In this document: positions 1 through 11,175 of the stretch, piece by piece
Layout: each line of letters opens with the position of its first letter
Numbering within the stretch: the stretch's first letter is position 1
Origin: Isoetes taiwanensis
Lineage: Eukaryota; Streptophyta; Lycopodiopsida; Isoetales; Isoetaceae
Length of the DNA: 64,000 bases
Direction of reading: 5' to 3'
Assembly (NCBI GenBank): GCA_021234155.1
Contig: JAJEKV010000034.1
Span: 12,501,800-12,565,799, forward strand
Notes under the pieces: generated by a model
Databases searched by the model: none
Seen by the model: only the letters and a program-made list of their open reading frames with translations
What the model was told of the DNA's origin: nothing
Translations under genes and position numbers: made by a program

Positions 1-380
1 GAATAATAGTGGAAGAATGGATTGACCATATTCAATCGGACAACAACCTATGATCTAAAGTATGCACAGAAGTGGATATGGGCAGACAGATGGAAAACAT
101 CCGAAGTTTGGTGGAGAAACCTCATAGAGTTAGAAATAGATGGAACTTTTGGCCATTTTCAAAAAGGATTGGATCCGAAGTGATTTCTTGATGAGCAACA
201 ACAAGCATTAGAAAAATTAAACCGAAGTGACAAATCGGTCTTAGAGCATACTAGATTATACATAAAAGGAAATACCGACCCACATCAACAAGGGAAGTTG
301 AGAAAAATGCAAGAATATGGAATGAGTAACAACCAAGCATGTAACTATTGCACAAAATACAAAAGATAACAAGCCAACCT
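1..380 (+). pseudogene. Decayed LTR-retrotransposon gag-like remnant
   Basis: Read on plus with stops and frame changes, the stretch gives fragments such as W-A-D-R-W-K-T and, near 330-370, N-N-Q-A-C-N-Y-C-T-K. This resembles a Ty3-type gag running into the first half of a CCHC zinc knuckle. No intact frame remains. The family assignment is inference from these short motifs only; a decayed host sequence is not excluded. Confidence 0.3.
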
Positions 381-424
381 TTAGGAACAATCAAGAGAAC
401 TGTCATAAATATGTAGCAAAATAA

Positions 425-845
425 AAGGGGGTTCCAGGGGGATTTCATATGGACGTAAAAATAACAATTCCTGAAACCATAGACCATATATCCCTAAAAC
501 AATTGAATGGGTTGTTATAAAAAAAACATAGATTCAAGATAAAAAATAATCACATTAGCTCACTGGATACATTGGTTAAAAAGTAGTCTTATTAGAACTT
601 TGAGTTATTTTGGTAAAGGTTCGAGCCTCCGTGTATCGCATATTCTAAAATCCTAGGCAAACCATATAGAGGTTTCGATATTCTCTCAAAACCTTAGGCA
701 AAATCGTATTTCATACTTCAAAATCAATAGGCACCTCTAATCATAAATGACTATAAGCGAAATGAGAGGTGCCCAGAGGTCCCAACATACGATCTGAGTC
801 ATAGGATCGACGAATCCGATGACTGTAGTAGTGCACCTCTAAGTT
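425..845. repeat. 0.42-kb interspersed repeat, copy 1
   Basis: This stretch aligns by eye along its whole length with 52603-52985 and 53030-53465. Shared landmarks in order are CCATAGACCATATAT, CAATTGAATGGGTTGTTAT, TTGAGTTATTTTGGTA, TTTCATA.TTCAAAATCA, GGTGCCCAGAGG, TAGGATCGACG and GTGCACCT. It has no coding frame. It could be a solo LTR or a non-autonomous DNA element; target-site duplications are not clear. Confidence 0.7.
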
Positions 846-920
846 GAATTGAATTGAATTGGATTGAGAATAAGGGAAATAGGCAAGACGAGCAAAACAG
901 GGAAGCATACCACAAAGGAG

Positions 921-995
921 GAATAGAATAGAATAGAATAGAATAGAATAGAATAGAATAGAATAGAATAGAATAGAATAGAATAGAATAGAATA
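921..995. repeat. (GAATA)15 microsatellite, LINE 3' tail
   Basis: Fifteen uninterrupted copies of GAATA. It directly abuts the 3' untranslated segment of a minus-strand LINE. Shorter GAATA runs sit at the same place in two other copies (about 32286-32306 and 46553-46565), so the run is best read as the (TATTC)n tail of the element. Confidence 0.95.
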
Positions 996-1700
996 GTTCC
1001 ACGGAGACCAATAGGTCATGGGACCCATACAATGGGCTAGTACAATCATTACTACTAGGATTAAAAAACCCCTGCCTCGAAAGATTTTCAAGGGAAAAAC
1101 CTTTGCAGTAATGATGATACTAGACAAGCGGAGATAATGACTACTGAGGGCTCAGTAATTGCAGACGTTTATCTAGAACCTCAAGTATGTATAATGCCAA
1201 GTCATGCACAGATGGTGCTCTGAGAAGTTGTGGAAGCGTGGAATGGAATGCTAAGGTCAAAAAATGATTCCGAACTATCTCAAAAGCAGGGCAACTCAGA
1301 AGAGTATGGCTTTCATCTTCAATAACACATGGCGGCAATGCAGGCACATAGTCTCATGACGCTCCATCTACTGTCTCAATCCGTGGCACTTTGTGGGACC
1401 CCGTGCGAATTGATGCAATAGCTACAAACTTGTTCTGGACAATGAAGCAAGCAAATAAGCTTGGGGCCCTGGTGCCAAGGTGGGATTTATGTGTGCATGA
1501 TAATGACCAGTTTTCACTTGGGCCAAAGTAACTGCGTCCCATATCTTTTGAGTTTTCACTTGGGCTTTTTGAGGAGGAAGAGACAATTTAAGGAATCGAA
1601 AGGATGACAGCTGCGGACACATAATGTATATGTATAACTGCTTCTCCAATCTATATGACTTACTCCCCCACCTTAACGCAAGTCCACTCACAGCGCGTGT
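921..1700 (-). mobile_element. 5'-truncated LINE 3' end, copy A
   Basis: In transcript order (minus): a fragment of the LINE C-terminal region, with S-I-R-T-G-S-H-K then R-I-E-T (about 1370-1440), an I-E-D-E-S-H-T-L-L-S-C-P zinc-like motif (1270-1320), a 3' untranslated segment, a terminal stem-loop (arms 1107-1115 and 1045-1053, nine base pairs, perfect) and a (TATTC)15 tail. The upstream reverse transcriptase is missing, the normal result of incomplete reverse transcription. Related 3' ends are at 17905-18232 plus 26144-26400, 32283-33240 and 46545. Frames are broken, so the copy is dead. Confidence 0.75.
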
Positions 1701-1859
1701 ATCAACAAATAGCCTTACCTAGAAAGACATAAGGAAACTATCCATGCATGAGCACACGAGAGAATTCTTAAAGGAAGTCACCAGACCCGGATCAAGTTGG
1801 CAATAGAAAAGAGGCTATATTTTCGATGTATGAAGGCAGACCATATGACTTACAATGCC

Positions 1860-2165
1860 CTACCCTAAGCCCTACTAGTTTGGATTTTTAATTGGAACAA
1901 TGAGTTTGAGGGAGAGAAAGAGGAGAACAACATGGATGGCTATGACACACCTTAGCTAACACAGAAGTGGAACTAGACGAGGAAGAAATGATGACCATCT
2001 ATGTAGCAATAGAAACAGTAACCTTGACAACTAACCTAGTGTCATCATTGTCATTGCAAAGGTCATAAACATAGAAGTCCAAGTCTTAATAGACCCAAGA
2101 AGTTCATACACTGGTCTCAATAACCCTACTTGGAGTTTGTCAATCTTATTTAGTATTATCTAAGG
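1860..2165 (+). pseudogene. Possible retropepsin remnant
   Basis: At about 2060-2130 the plus strand reads I-E-V-Q-V-L-I-D-P-R-S-S-Y-T-G, which resembles the catalytic region of a Ty3-type aspartic protease (usually L-I-D-S/T-G-A). If so, the catalytic D-S/T-G has become D-P-R. Stops follow within about 50 codons. It may belong with the gag-like piece at 1-380, split by later insertions. This is a weak assignment. Confidence 0.25.
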
Positions 2166-2399
2166 ACTAAAACATGTGTTTTTGAGTTCTTCTTAATTGC
2201 TATTTGTTAAATATGCATATATCTAAAACGTTTGCAAGCTCTTGTTCCAAGAAAATTACTTGTTTTCCTATGAAATTATCAATGAACAACATAGGTCATA
2301 TTTATTTGAAAATGAAATATCTATTGAGCAAATTAACAATTCATGTAAAACAAGGCTTAGAAAAGTTTCCACGTGATTGTGGTATGATGATAATAATAA

Positions 2400-5300
2400 T
2401 AATATTATTGTCACGCCTTCAGGCCATCAAGTCCATCAGCGAAAAACGAAACAACAATGTCAACAATGTCAACAAGGCTCACCCCTAGGTGAGAAAATTT
2501 TCAGCCATTCTATATAGAGCTAACTAGCTCATTTATACATTTAAAGTATTCACAAAGATATGTTTTTGGTGGAGAAAGATCTAACAAAAGGAAAAAAGAA
2601 CCACATGTGATCTGATAATCTTCTTAGATATGATCAAAGGTTGAGCATCTCGATGTGCATGATCCTAATCCTCGACTTGTGCTTCAAGACAACATGGGCA
2701 AAAAAGCAACCCTCTTGCCACCCCTTGCTTTCCCCCCTCTTTCGATTTCTAGACAATGCGAACTAAGTCTCAATCTAGCAATGAGTTGTCATTTTTTGCA
2801 ACTAAGCTCCATATTTAGATATGCCTGCTCTTCATAAACTATCATAGCATTAACTTCTTGTAGATGTTTCTCTTTACTCCAAGATCACCATTTAGCCACA
2901 GCTTCTATAAAGCTCGTTCAGTCACTAATGCACACAGTCCAACATCTGTGTCTAGGAGATCATCAAGTTCAAAATGTAGCCCACTCTACAAGATGTCTAT
3001 ACCATCCTACATGACTCTGTGTCTGAGATTCTCGTAAAGCCTATTTAGGTATCCTTTCATCGTCCATGCTTTATATCCTTTGATAATAGGTGAGAGTTCT
3101 GAAACAAGGCTTCTACCTCCAGTGGATACAAATGTCTTTGCTAATAGCATCTTATATGGACTTTGGATTTTCACCCCCAATTCTTTAAACAAAAACTTCT
3201 TTTGTATCTGTTTGATTTCTCCCCATTTTGCCTGGGCCAAACCTGATCCCCAAGCTGGGTAACCATAAAGCACAACTGTTTGCACCATCACTTTAAACAT
3301 AAGCCTCCGAAGAGACCAGCGCTAAATATGTCGTTGTCGCCACATGCTAAAAGAATGATACAAAGCCCAAAGACCCCCAGCTACCCGCTATCCTACCCCT
3401 ACTGACCATCTATAGTCATTTGTGAAATCAATCCCCAAATATATATATTGTTTTACCCGGTCCAGGATTTCACAATCAAAATGCATTGTCATTGTGTCTT
3501 GAGATCTGAACCTTTGTTTTACTTTTATTCACTTTCATACCGGTGTTATTGCAAAATTGTTCAAGCACATGTACCAGGCGCTGCAAACCTGTTTCAGTCC
3601 TAGAGACAAGTATAACATCATCAGCATAAAGCAAAAGTCTCAAAATGTAATCACTAACACCTACATTTTTTTTACTTGCCATGCTTCGAGACCAAAAAGT
3701 GTGGACGACAAAGGACATCCCTGTTTCACCCCAATATTACTCTCCACCTTCTCTAAACCATCTAGAGGAAATGTCAGTTCTACCAACACTCTCTTATACA
3801 GTTGTGCAACTGCCTTGCATCTTGGGATTGGCACCCCCAAATTCTCCAAGCATGTCCCTAGGTTGCTACGGGACAGTCTGTCAAATGCCTTCATAAAGTC
3901 TGCAAAACAGCAACATAGTGCACAACCTGCACCTTTAGCTCCTTCTGTATGGCGCGCAAAGTCACTAAGTGACAATAGAGTGACCCCTTCTAAATCCTGC
4001 TTGGCTTAAAGCTCACACCCCCTGTAAGTCAGCCCAGCCTGAAATCTTTTTCTCTAATATAGCTCCAAACAGCCTAGCCATTACACTACTAATCATAATA
4101 GTACGGTAATTTCGAACACAAGTTGGATCTCCAGCCTTCAGGATAGTCACTATCCTGCTCATGCACCATTGCTCAGGAAAACCAGTATGAAGAGCTAAGT
4201 TAAACAACTCAGCTATTTTAGCATGCATTTTCTCCCCTTCCCATTTCAGCATCTAAATGGCAAAGGCTTCTGCATCATGACCTTTCCCATTTGCCATCTT
4301 CTGCAAAGATATCTTCACATCCTCAACATCAAATATGTCAGGCACATCAATGGATACTAAATCCATAGGAGTTGCTTCTGGCATAATATAGATCTCCCGA
4401 ACAAAATCTAGTAGTTCATGCCTACTAAAGTCACCTGCATTAGAAAATGGAGATTTTAATTTATTCCAAAATTCCTTGGGCATGTGCAAGCTTCGCTTGC
4501 CATTGTTTTTTCCACATTGCTTCCTTCCTCTTTGTAACCTTCTTAAATTGTTTTCTAGCTTCTGACTTTGCATGATTCCTTGCGCACATTCCTCACCCCG
4601 CCATGGTTGATGCTTTCGGGAGTGCAAACTAAAAGTCCTCCCCGAAGACATTGTTTGCCACTTGCGATATTGTGTTCATAAGCAATGTATTTTTAACATA
4701 AAGGTCCCCTAACCATTCAATAGATTGAAGAGCAATCTCCAACTCTATTGCATAATCCCCTGCTTTTTCCCATTTACACTTTAGCTTGCCTTGTAGAGCA
4801 TTCAAAGTAGTTGTTTAATTATCTTTAAAGATAAATTAAATTTTAATGCAACATCTGATTATGGTTCTATCTCCATTTGAAAGCAATCTACAAGCCTCAA
4901 CCAAGTTTGATCCCCCATCAAATAATTTATTACATTAGCCCCTTGCGGGCGAGTGCATGTCATTGCCCCAAAGGAAGGAAATTCAGGGATACCATTAAAA
5001 ATTACTGTATCCGATGACTCACAAAGCTGAGGTACAAGATGTCCCATATCATTTTCTATATTATTTTCAGAACACCTTTGCCAACCTGCTACTTCCATCT
5101 CGTGTACACATAGTTCTTGAAGCAATAGATCTTTTATCCCTTCCAACTTGATATTTGCTTGATTGAGCAATTCGACAACTTAAATTCAGCAATATCTCAT
5201 GCAAGATGAATGAATGGATGCTCTGAAGAAATACCTGATTGCTTATACACGGGACTGTCTAGTGAGGTAAAATAAACCACTGCAATATATACTACAATTT

Positions 5301-5905
5301 ACCTCTTATTTCCAACCACATATGTTGTTTTTACTCACATATTTTCATCACGTGTACAACATGAGCATATTGTGTGCCCACATAGCAGGCAATGCCACCA
5401 AAGCCTCTGCCCCTCCCTTCATACTCCAAGCCGATTCAATCAATACAAAACCTGGTAAATTTTCTAATCTGTCCATCTCGTGTTCCCAAGTTTCTGATAA
5501 AACTAAAAAATCTACAGCTTTTAACAAAGACGCAATTGAAACGTGTTTCCTATTAGTAAAGCCATTCACATTCCATATGATACACCAAAGGGTCTCAAAT
5601 CCCTATTCAACAGTCTTAGCCTGAGCTCCATTTTCCTGGCATCTTTGGCATCCAAACATGCTTGCAAAAGAGAAAAGAAGCTCTCGTTATTTTGTCTAGT
5701 ATGGCCTTTTGTGCTATATCCGACTGCAACAGACCTGCTCCGTCCACTTATAATCAGTGCCCAGTTCATCGCCTTGCTGACGTGTCCGCCTTTGCTGATA
5801 AACATATGAATAATGTAATGGACTTGGAATATCAAGACTGTCATCAAGTACAGAAAACTTCCTAATAAGAGCAATGGACATAGACTATTTACCGGGGCCA
5901 TCTCA
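2400..5905 (-). mobile_element. Decayed non-L1 LINE, longer copy
   Basis: On minus, from high to low coordinates: an AP-type endonuclease start (W-N-V-N-G-F and L-S-E-T-W-E-H, about 5350-5620), a linker ending in a K-M-A-N-G-K block (4253-4651), reverse transcriptase (3476-4252), post-polymerase V-L-Y-G-Y-P-A-W-G (3220-3300) and a C-x2-C...V-E-D-E-D-H motif (about 2650-2760). The G-V-K-Q-G-C-P-L-S block separates this lineage from plant L1 elements, which carry G-D-P-L-S-P-like motifs. Multiple frameshifts and stops break it. The exact 3' end is unclear; a short ATA-rich run near 2387-2408 may be its tail. The lineage (RTE or RandI/Dualen-like) is inference. Confidence 0.8.
3476..4252 (-). 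pseudogene. Reverse transcriptase domain of the 2.4-5.9 kb LINE
   Basis: Motifs appear in the right order over three broken minus frames. The first is P-E-Q-W...I-V-T-I-L-K-A-G-D-P...N-Y-R-T-I-M-I (4060-4200). Motif A is F-A-D-F-M-K-A-F-D-R-L (about 3880-3915). Motif B is G-V-K-Q-G-C-P-L-S-S-T-L-F (about 3690-3730). Motif C is L-L-Y-A-D-D-V-I-L-V (about 3610-3640), followed by K-V-N-K-S-K-T-K-V. The catalytic Asp residues are present, but an internal stop near 4010 and frame changes make it non-functional. Confidence 0.85.
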
Positions 5906-6539
5906 CCATAATGATGTGCTATAATTATAGAGACTCATTTGAAATTATAGACATTCATGCTTCTTCAAACTAAAGCGTAAACTATTAAAGGTTTCCTTGC
6001 ATTACATTTTTTATTTTTTATTTTTTTTTTTATAATTTGGCAGCTTAATGGAGCCAGCTAATCTTTGGACTATGTCACATTTGCTAGTGTCTTTCCCTCA
6101 GATTTGCCTTTTATCTCTGTGCATTTTATGAAGAATTGTTACCTTTCTTGTCATATCTCTGGCACTTGACATGTAACTCATCCCTCCTGACAGTCTTACT
6201 TCCTCCTTCTTACCCTTTGTTTTTTTAGTATATTTCTAGGGAATTATTTGTTTATTGATTCAAATGCTCATGTATGGAAATTTGTTAATGCAATATGTGT
6301 TTCTTAGTTTATTCAAAAGGGGGGTTGATTGAGCCTTCTGATATTATAGAGGGAAATGCTCTTAAGTTTATGCCATTACCTCACCGCCTATGTGGCTTAC
6401 CTATTTTAGACTATTAACCTTTCCATTTTGAAAGAAGTGGCTTTCAAGTCATAGCTATAATCTGGCCGAAATAAGAAAGGGTAGAAATATAACCTAAGAT
6501 TTTCCTTGGTTGTTCTTTGGTATTAGATATGAATACCGT
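5906..6539. other. No recognised gene
   Basis: AT-rich spacer with a T-rich run near 6006-6032. No convincing frame, tRNA or repeat boundary was seen. Confidence 0.5.
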
Positions 6540-7022
6540 AGATGGTGATGCCGGCAACCCGGATTCCAAATAGGGGAATCTAGGGTTCGAATCTAGTCTA
6601 CTATTGGTTGGGACTCTTGGGGGTTCGTGGGCGATGGCATGGCGATGGCACAGATGGCGATGGCGATAAGCATGAGATGGCGGCTATTCCCGGCCGGGGT
6701 ATGTGTCGCCGCATGCTATAACTAGAGATTGGTTGGGTTTTTTGCAGCCTACACTCCCGGATATTGTCGCGACTTCATTCTGAGTAAAGCCATCTCTGTT
6801 CGTTGTTTTATTCTGTGATGCCTTTGAGGAGAGCAACGAGGAATGGGAAGGGTATGCCTTGCTTTCGTGCCTCCTTCTCTGAGCTCATTGAAAATTGGGT
6901 CTTCTTCTAGAGACCCTCAAATTGGAGGCCTTCTGGCCCCTTCTCTTGGCGGATTGGAGTGCCATAGATGTGGCGTGACTTTGGGTGTGTGCGGGCAAGG
7001 CGTGCCCCACAAGCTTCTATGA

Positions 7023-7842
7023 TGCCCTTGTTGGTTTTTGCAACAGAAGGTGCTGGCTGGAGCCGTGGCCATGGAATGTGGTGCAAGTGTGGATCACTTG
7101 CACTGCCAGGCTGTCTTTAGAGCCCGATTCAAGAGCCCAAAGGCTATGAACGATGCTATTAAGAAAGATTTTAATTCGGCATCAAAGCCAGCAAGCGTGA
7201 TTCTGGTATGCAAGGCCCTCAAAAACAGCCGCCTTCATTGCTTTGACGGCATGGTCGGGTATTGCATGAAAGACGTTGGTAAAGTCTACTATGTTTTCCA
7301 TCTGCATAATGTCAGTAAAGCTGCTATTGAGAAGGGAAAAGACCTGTATTTGAGGTAGGGAGCTGGTGATACAAAGAGCCTTGTTGTTTTTTACAATAAG
7401 AATCTTTTGAATAGAGCTGCACACTTTGTCAATTACCATGGCAACCGTAGGCTAAATGCTAACCTGTTATATACCTTGGACAGACCAATCTGGGAAGTTT
7501 ACTCTCTCTAGCTCCTGGATCATACCTTCAAACACGGCTCACATCAATGAGCACCGGGTTCGAGCAGCTTGGAGGGTGTTGCTGAATCCTAGCCACTGCA
7601 TGACGTCCGACATGAGGACCATCTTATTTGGGTTGCCAATAGGCTTTGTGCCAATGGAAAGGAATGGGCCTGGCCATAGGCATTATTGGGATGACGCCGT
7701 TCCTGCTGATGAGGAGGATAACAATTTTGAGGACATATATGATCCTTCTTACAGTGCTGATAGCCCTGATGTGGTGATACTTGAACCTGGTGCGAATTAC
7801 ATCCCCGTCCACAAGGGTGAACGTACGATGGTCGTTGGTTGA
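7023..7842 (+). pseudogene. Y1-type HUH (Rep-like) endonuclease, broken
   Basis: HUH endonucleases nick one DNA strand through a tyrosine and drive rolling-circle replication or transposition. Here V-D-H-L-H-C-Q-A-V-F (about 7090-7120) matches the metal-binding His-hydrophobic-His motif. About 50 residues later, M-V-G-Y-C-M-K-D (about 7250-7275) supplies a single catalytic Tyr with Lys three residues on, the Y1 arrangement. A TAG near 7357 interrupts the frame, but similarity-like sequence continues (S-L-V-V-F-Y-N-K-N-L-L). A frame change near 7495 then leads to S-W-I-I-P-S...W-R-V-L-L-N-P and an acidic tail ending at 7842. No helicase domain was seen, unlike Helitrons, and no second Tyr. The N-terminal Rep motif I is not identifiable in a clean frame; the preceding in-frame stop is near 7020. 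A decayed CRESS-virus Rep insertion is an alternative. Confidence 0.6.
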
Positions 7843-7930
7843 TAGAGTTGCTTGGGTGTTCATTGTACAGTTTAGTTTTATTGTTTTCACGTATTTCTTT
7901 GGTGTACAGCTGCAGGAGTAATGGAGAGTG

Positions 7931-8277
7931 ACTCGGACCCAGTTCGTGGTGTGCAGCAGCCAGTTGTATCCTTGCCACAATCTTTGATTTCATCTGCCAT
8001 AGAATCCTCTCATCCGACCCCTTTGTGTATCCAGCTGAGCCAGAGGTAGCATTCTCTGCTCAAGAGTTTATTAACAATGTGATTCAGGTGGGCACTGAGG
8101 CGCATAGGATTGCAAACTCCGTGTGCTCAGGCGGCAGCTTAGGGCACTCGACATGTCCATTGATAGTGCTATATCTATTATGGAGTGGGAGCACTTGGGT
8201 GTCGCAGTTTCTGAGTTTCATACGCTACGCTCTCATATGAGCCTTGCAAGAGCCTTGCTTGTTCAGGAGATATGTTA
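7931..8277 (+). pseudogene. Possible C-terminal part of the HUH-element protein
   Basis: A frame from the ATG at about 7920 ends at a TAG near 8046. A second frame carries S-A-Q-E-F-I-N-N-V-I-Q-V-G-T-E-A-H-R-I-A-N-S, and after one more shift a helical segment continues to a TAG at about 8275 (M-S-I-D-S-A-I-S-I-M-E-W-E). The composition suggests a single eroded helical domain. Family unknown; the link to the HUH gene rests on proximity and shared strand. Confidence 0.3.
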
Positions 8278-9399
8278 GGTAGATGCAGTCATAAGGCATG
8301 CACAGAGTGGCTCAGCCATGAATTAGTGTTCTTATCGTGCTTGTGCTTTGTTATTTATATTTTCTTATTTCCATGTGAGCTTGTGATCCATGTTGATGTG
8401 GTCGTTTACTGTAGTGCTTGCAGGAGCACGCTGGAGTTGGGGAGCTCAACTTCCTTGGCTTGGTTGAGTCTCTTTCAACACATTTGTACAGTTCGTTTTT
8501 AGGTAATGTATGGTTGTGCTGAAAGTGGGTGTTGTTGGCTGTATGCATATGAACATGCTGCTCATCCAAAATCATGTGTCATTGCGACTCATCCGAAATT
8601 ATTTTGAGATCATTTGTTAAGTCATTTTGTATTGTTGTTTCACAGAGGGACTAACCTGTTTGATGTATTAGTGGGCTTCGGCTCCTGGGCATAGTAGCCA
8701 TCCCTTGTGTGGGATGACTGTTATGTTTGGATGAGCATGGAAATCATGCTGGGGTTCGACTCCCCAGGCTCATAACAATTTGATGGCCATATATGGTGCT
8801 TGTCATAAATATGGAACCATGGGATGGTTTTTTGTTGGAGGGGTAAGTCAAATGCGGTGGATTTGACCCCATCTTGATTTGCATTGAAGGGCAAAAAGGC
8901 CATGAGAGGGAATATCTGTAATATGCTCCAATCCAATGGTCCAAACAAATTTTACTTATGATTCTTGCCATCTCTTATAGCTAGATTATAGCTGGGTTTT
9001 AGCCTCTACTATGGAACATATCCTCTCTTATACTAAATCCTGAAGTTGTATGTATTTTTGATGAGGAAAACATGGCTCTAATTCAAGATTTTGACTTTTT
9101 TTGTTTATTGGCACTTAGCTAATGTGGAATTCCATGCCATAGCTAACCAACATGATGATCGACTAAATAGCCATATTGTTCTTGTCTTGGTATGTCAAGA
9201 TAGACCGCTAACATGTTTTGGATGAAACTCCATGCCATTAATAGCTAACCAACATGATGATCAACTAAATAGCCATTAAGTTTCCAAAATGTTGTTTTGG
9301 TATGGTGTTACATAAGGTTTGCTAAGGTTTCCAAGTGTATTCGTATGCGATTTTAGTATAAGTCTGATGTCAGCATATGGGTCTCGCTGCTTCAATGGT

Positions 9400-10540
9400 C
9401 TTTAGGGTTTAGTTTCAAAATTTTAGTTTTTAGAAGGCCAGTCGTGGCTATGCCTTCGCCACTGGCGATGGTGGGCGATGGCGTGGGAACAATCGAAGCT
9501 AGGCGCAGTGGCGGGCGATGGGCGATGGAGGCGGTGGCTGGCATGGTCTTGCGGTGACGAGCGGTGGCATGGCCTTGGTCGGAATGTGCGGCCAGGCTTT
9601 TCCGGATTTGGAAGCATGGTAGTGTTGGGGGTTTGCAAGCATGGTAGATCTGTGGGGGTTTTAGGAAGCAATAAGTTGCGTGCAAAGGCCGGACATAGGG
9701 AACCTGTGCTGCGGACTCGGAGGCAGGCTATGGCATCGGTCGAGCTTCTTGTTGTTGTGGAGGAGATTTGGGATTTTTCTTCAGACCAAAAAGCGTTTTC
9801 GATTTCCACCATAGGCAAGAAGTAGGATTTTGTTCTGTACGTGTTTGTGTGGCGGTGATGGTTCACGGCATTTTGAGGTTCATTTTGAGGTTTTCCGGAA
9901 CGCCTTTTTAGGCGGGGGTTCAACTCCCTTCGTTTTGTTCTTTGTTTTTACGTTGTTGTGGGCAGTATGACCAGACCACCGCAAGGGAACCTCACTTATC
10001 GGGTGCATAGCAGCCCATTGTTCAGCGATAATGGTGCTGCGGTGGCATGTGGCGGTGGGGGGATTGTCTTGAGTATTGCTTTGGATACCACATATGGTGC
10101 TTTAAGCGTATGCTTGCAAAACAGTGTGTACTTGTTTGTTATTTGTGTATGTGTGTGTTTGTTATTTGCGGATTATTGTGCACTTTGTGAAGGGAGTTAC
10201 AGCTTGGGCTTGCATGTACATGGCTCCCACCGTAAAGCTTTCTGGAAGTGACATTGTTGTGCACAATATTGATTTGTAGGACACACGTTGGTTTAACTGT
10301 ATGTTTGCGTAATCGTGGTTCAATTCTGTTATACTTGTGTGTATGTACATAGTTGACTCCAATTGAATACATCCTCATCCACCTTAGGGTGACGTGGAAA
10401 TGGGGTTTTGACCCCATCTTGACTTAGATTGGAGGGCTCTGGTTTAGGGACAGGGCATATCATTGGGAATATGCCCCTTTTCGATGGTCAGGATTAGCGA
10501 TTATAGAGGATTAGCGATTATAGAGGATTAGCGATAGACC
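9400..10540 (+). mobile_element. Putative Rep-less derivative of the HUH element
   Basis: Carries in the same order the blocks seen around the HUH gene: GGCGATGG-rich cluster (9458-9550), GGGGTTC.ACTCCC (about 9915), GCATAG.AGCC (about 10006), ATATGGTGCTT (about 10092), GACCCCATCTTGA (about 10409) and ATGGTC near 10484. It has no HUH motif. The many open frames here do not resemble a protein family and the region is GC-rich at its start. The relationship is inferred from short blocks only. Confidence 0.3.
10491..10535. repeat. 17-bp tandem repeat, about 2.7 copies
   Basis: Unit GGATTAGCGATTATAGA repeated at 10491, 10508 and 10525. It lies at the right edge of the putative Rep-less element. 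Confidence 0.9.
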
Positions 10541-10559
10541 ACGTGATGTCAAGGTCTTG

Positions 10560-11175
10560 GTATGTCAAGGTAGACCACGTGATGAGTAAATGCATTTTTA
10601 ACCTATGGCTAATATATAATATCACATGTATATAATGTCACGCACATGGTTAATAAACAAAAATTAAACCAAAATTCTTACAATTTTGTTAGTGGATTAG
10701 AAATGTACAATAAAAAAAAACTTCATAACCAACCTTATTAACTAAATAACCAACCACCAAATATATAAACACATTCACAAATTTTGCTATATAAAAAGCT
10801 AAAGCCAACCTTATTCAATTTGTATATATTATATAAACATATTCCAAATTTCGCCATATAACAAGCTAAAATTTCAAAGTTGTAATCCTTAAATCCAAAC
10901 AAACAAAACAAATCACATAATTAAAATGGATAAATTGATCCCCACCAATTGACTCGAATAACATTACCAAAGAGCTAGATAAACATATGTTTCTTAGAAG
11001 TGCCGGATAATTAACATGAATAATTAAATTTTATTAGTGGCTACTATAAAGGAACAAACAAATTTATTAATCCCTAAACATCAAATGCCTACAACCCACA
11101 TAAACAAATCTTCTTAATTATTGCAACAATCTAGGGCATATAAATCCCAAGGACCTGCAATCAAAAGACTAACCA
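10560..11175. other. AT-rich spacer, no gene seen
   Basis: Strongly AT-rich from about 10600, with long A runs and no convincing frame. An open frame begins on plus at 11121, but it is antisense to the Pro/Ser-rich end of the fasciclin-like gene. Confidence 0.5.

Larger units (their letters stand above)
6540..8960 (+). mobile_element. Putative HUH-endonuclease transposon (Rep-bearing copy)
   Basis: The broken HUH gene lies inside a stretch whose flanks share ordered short blocks with 9400-10540: a GGCGATGG-rich cluster upstream (6628-6672), then GCATAG.AGCC (about 8687), ATATGGTGCTT (about 8792) and GACCCCATCTTGA (about 8864) followed by ATGGTC. This suggests an element whose Rep-less relative lies next door. 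The ends were not located to the base; the limits given are approximate. Replitrons, the known eukaryotic Y1-HUH transposons, are the closest described group I can name, but membership is inference. Confidence 0.4.

Noticed and set aside
741-1127. Open frames with repeated Y-S-I-L-F residues
   Set aside because: They only translate the (GAATA)15 microsatellite and its flanks.
5322-5865. Plus-strand frames of 67-100 codons
   Set aside because: They are antisense to the LINE endonuclease region on minus, which has recognisable motifs.
7023-7842. Helitron Rep-helicase
   Set aside because: Only one Tyr motif and no helicase motifs were found, so the Y1 class fits better.
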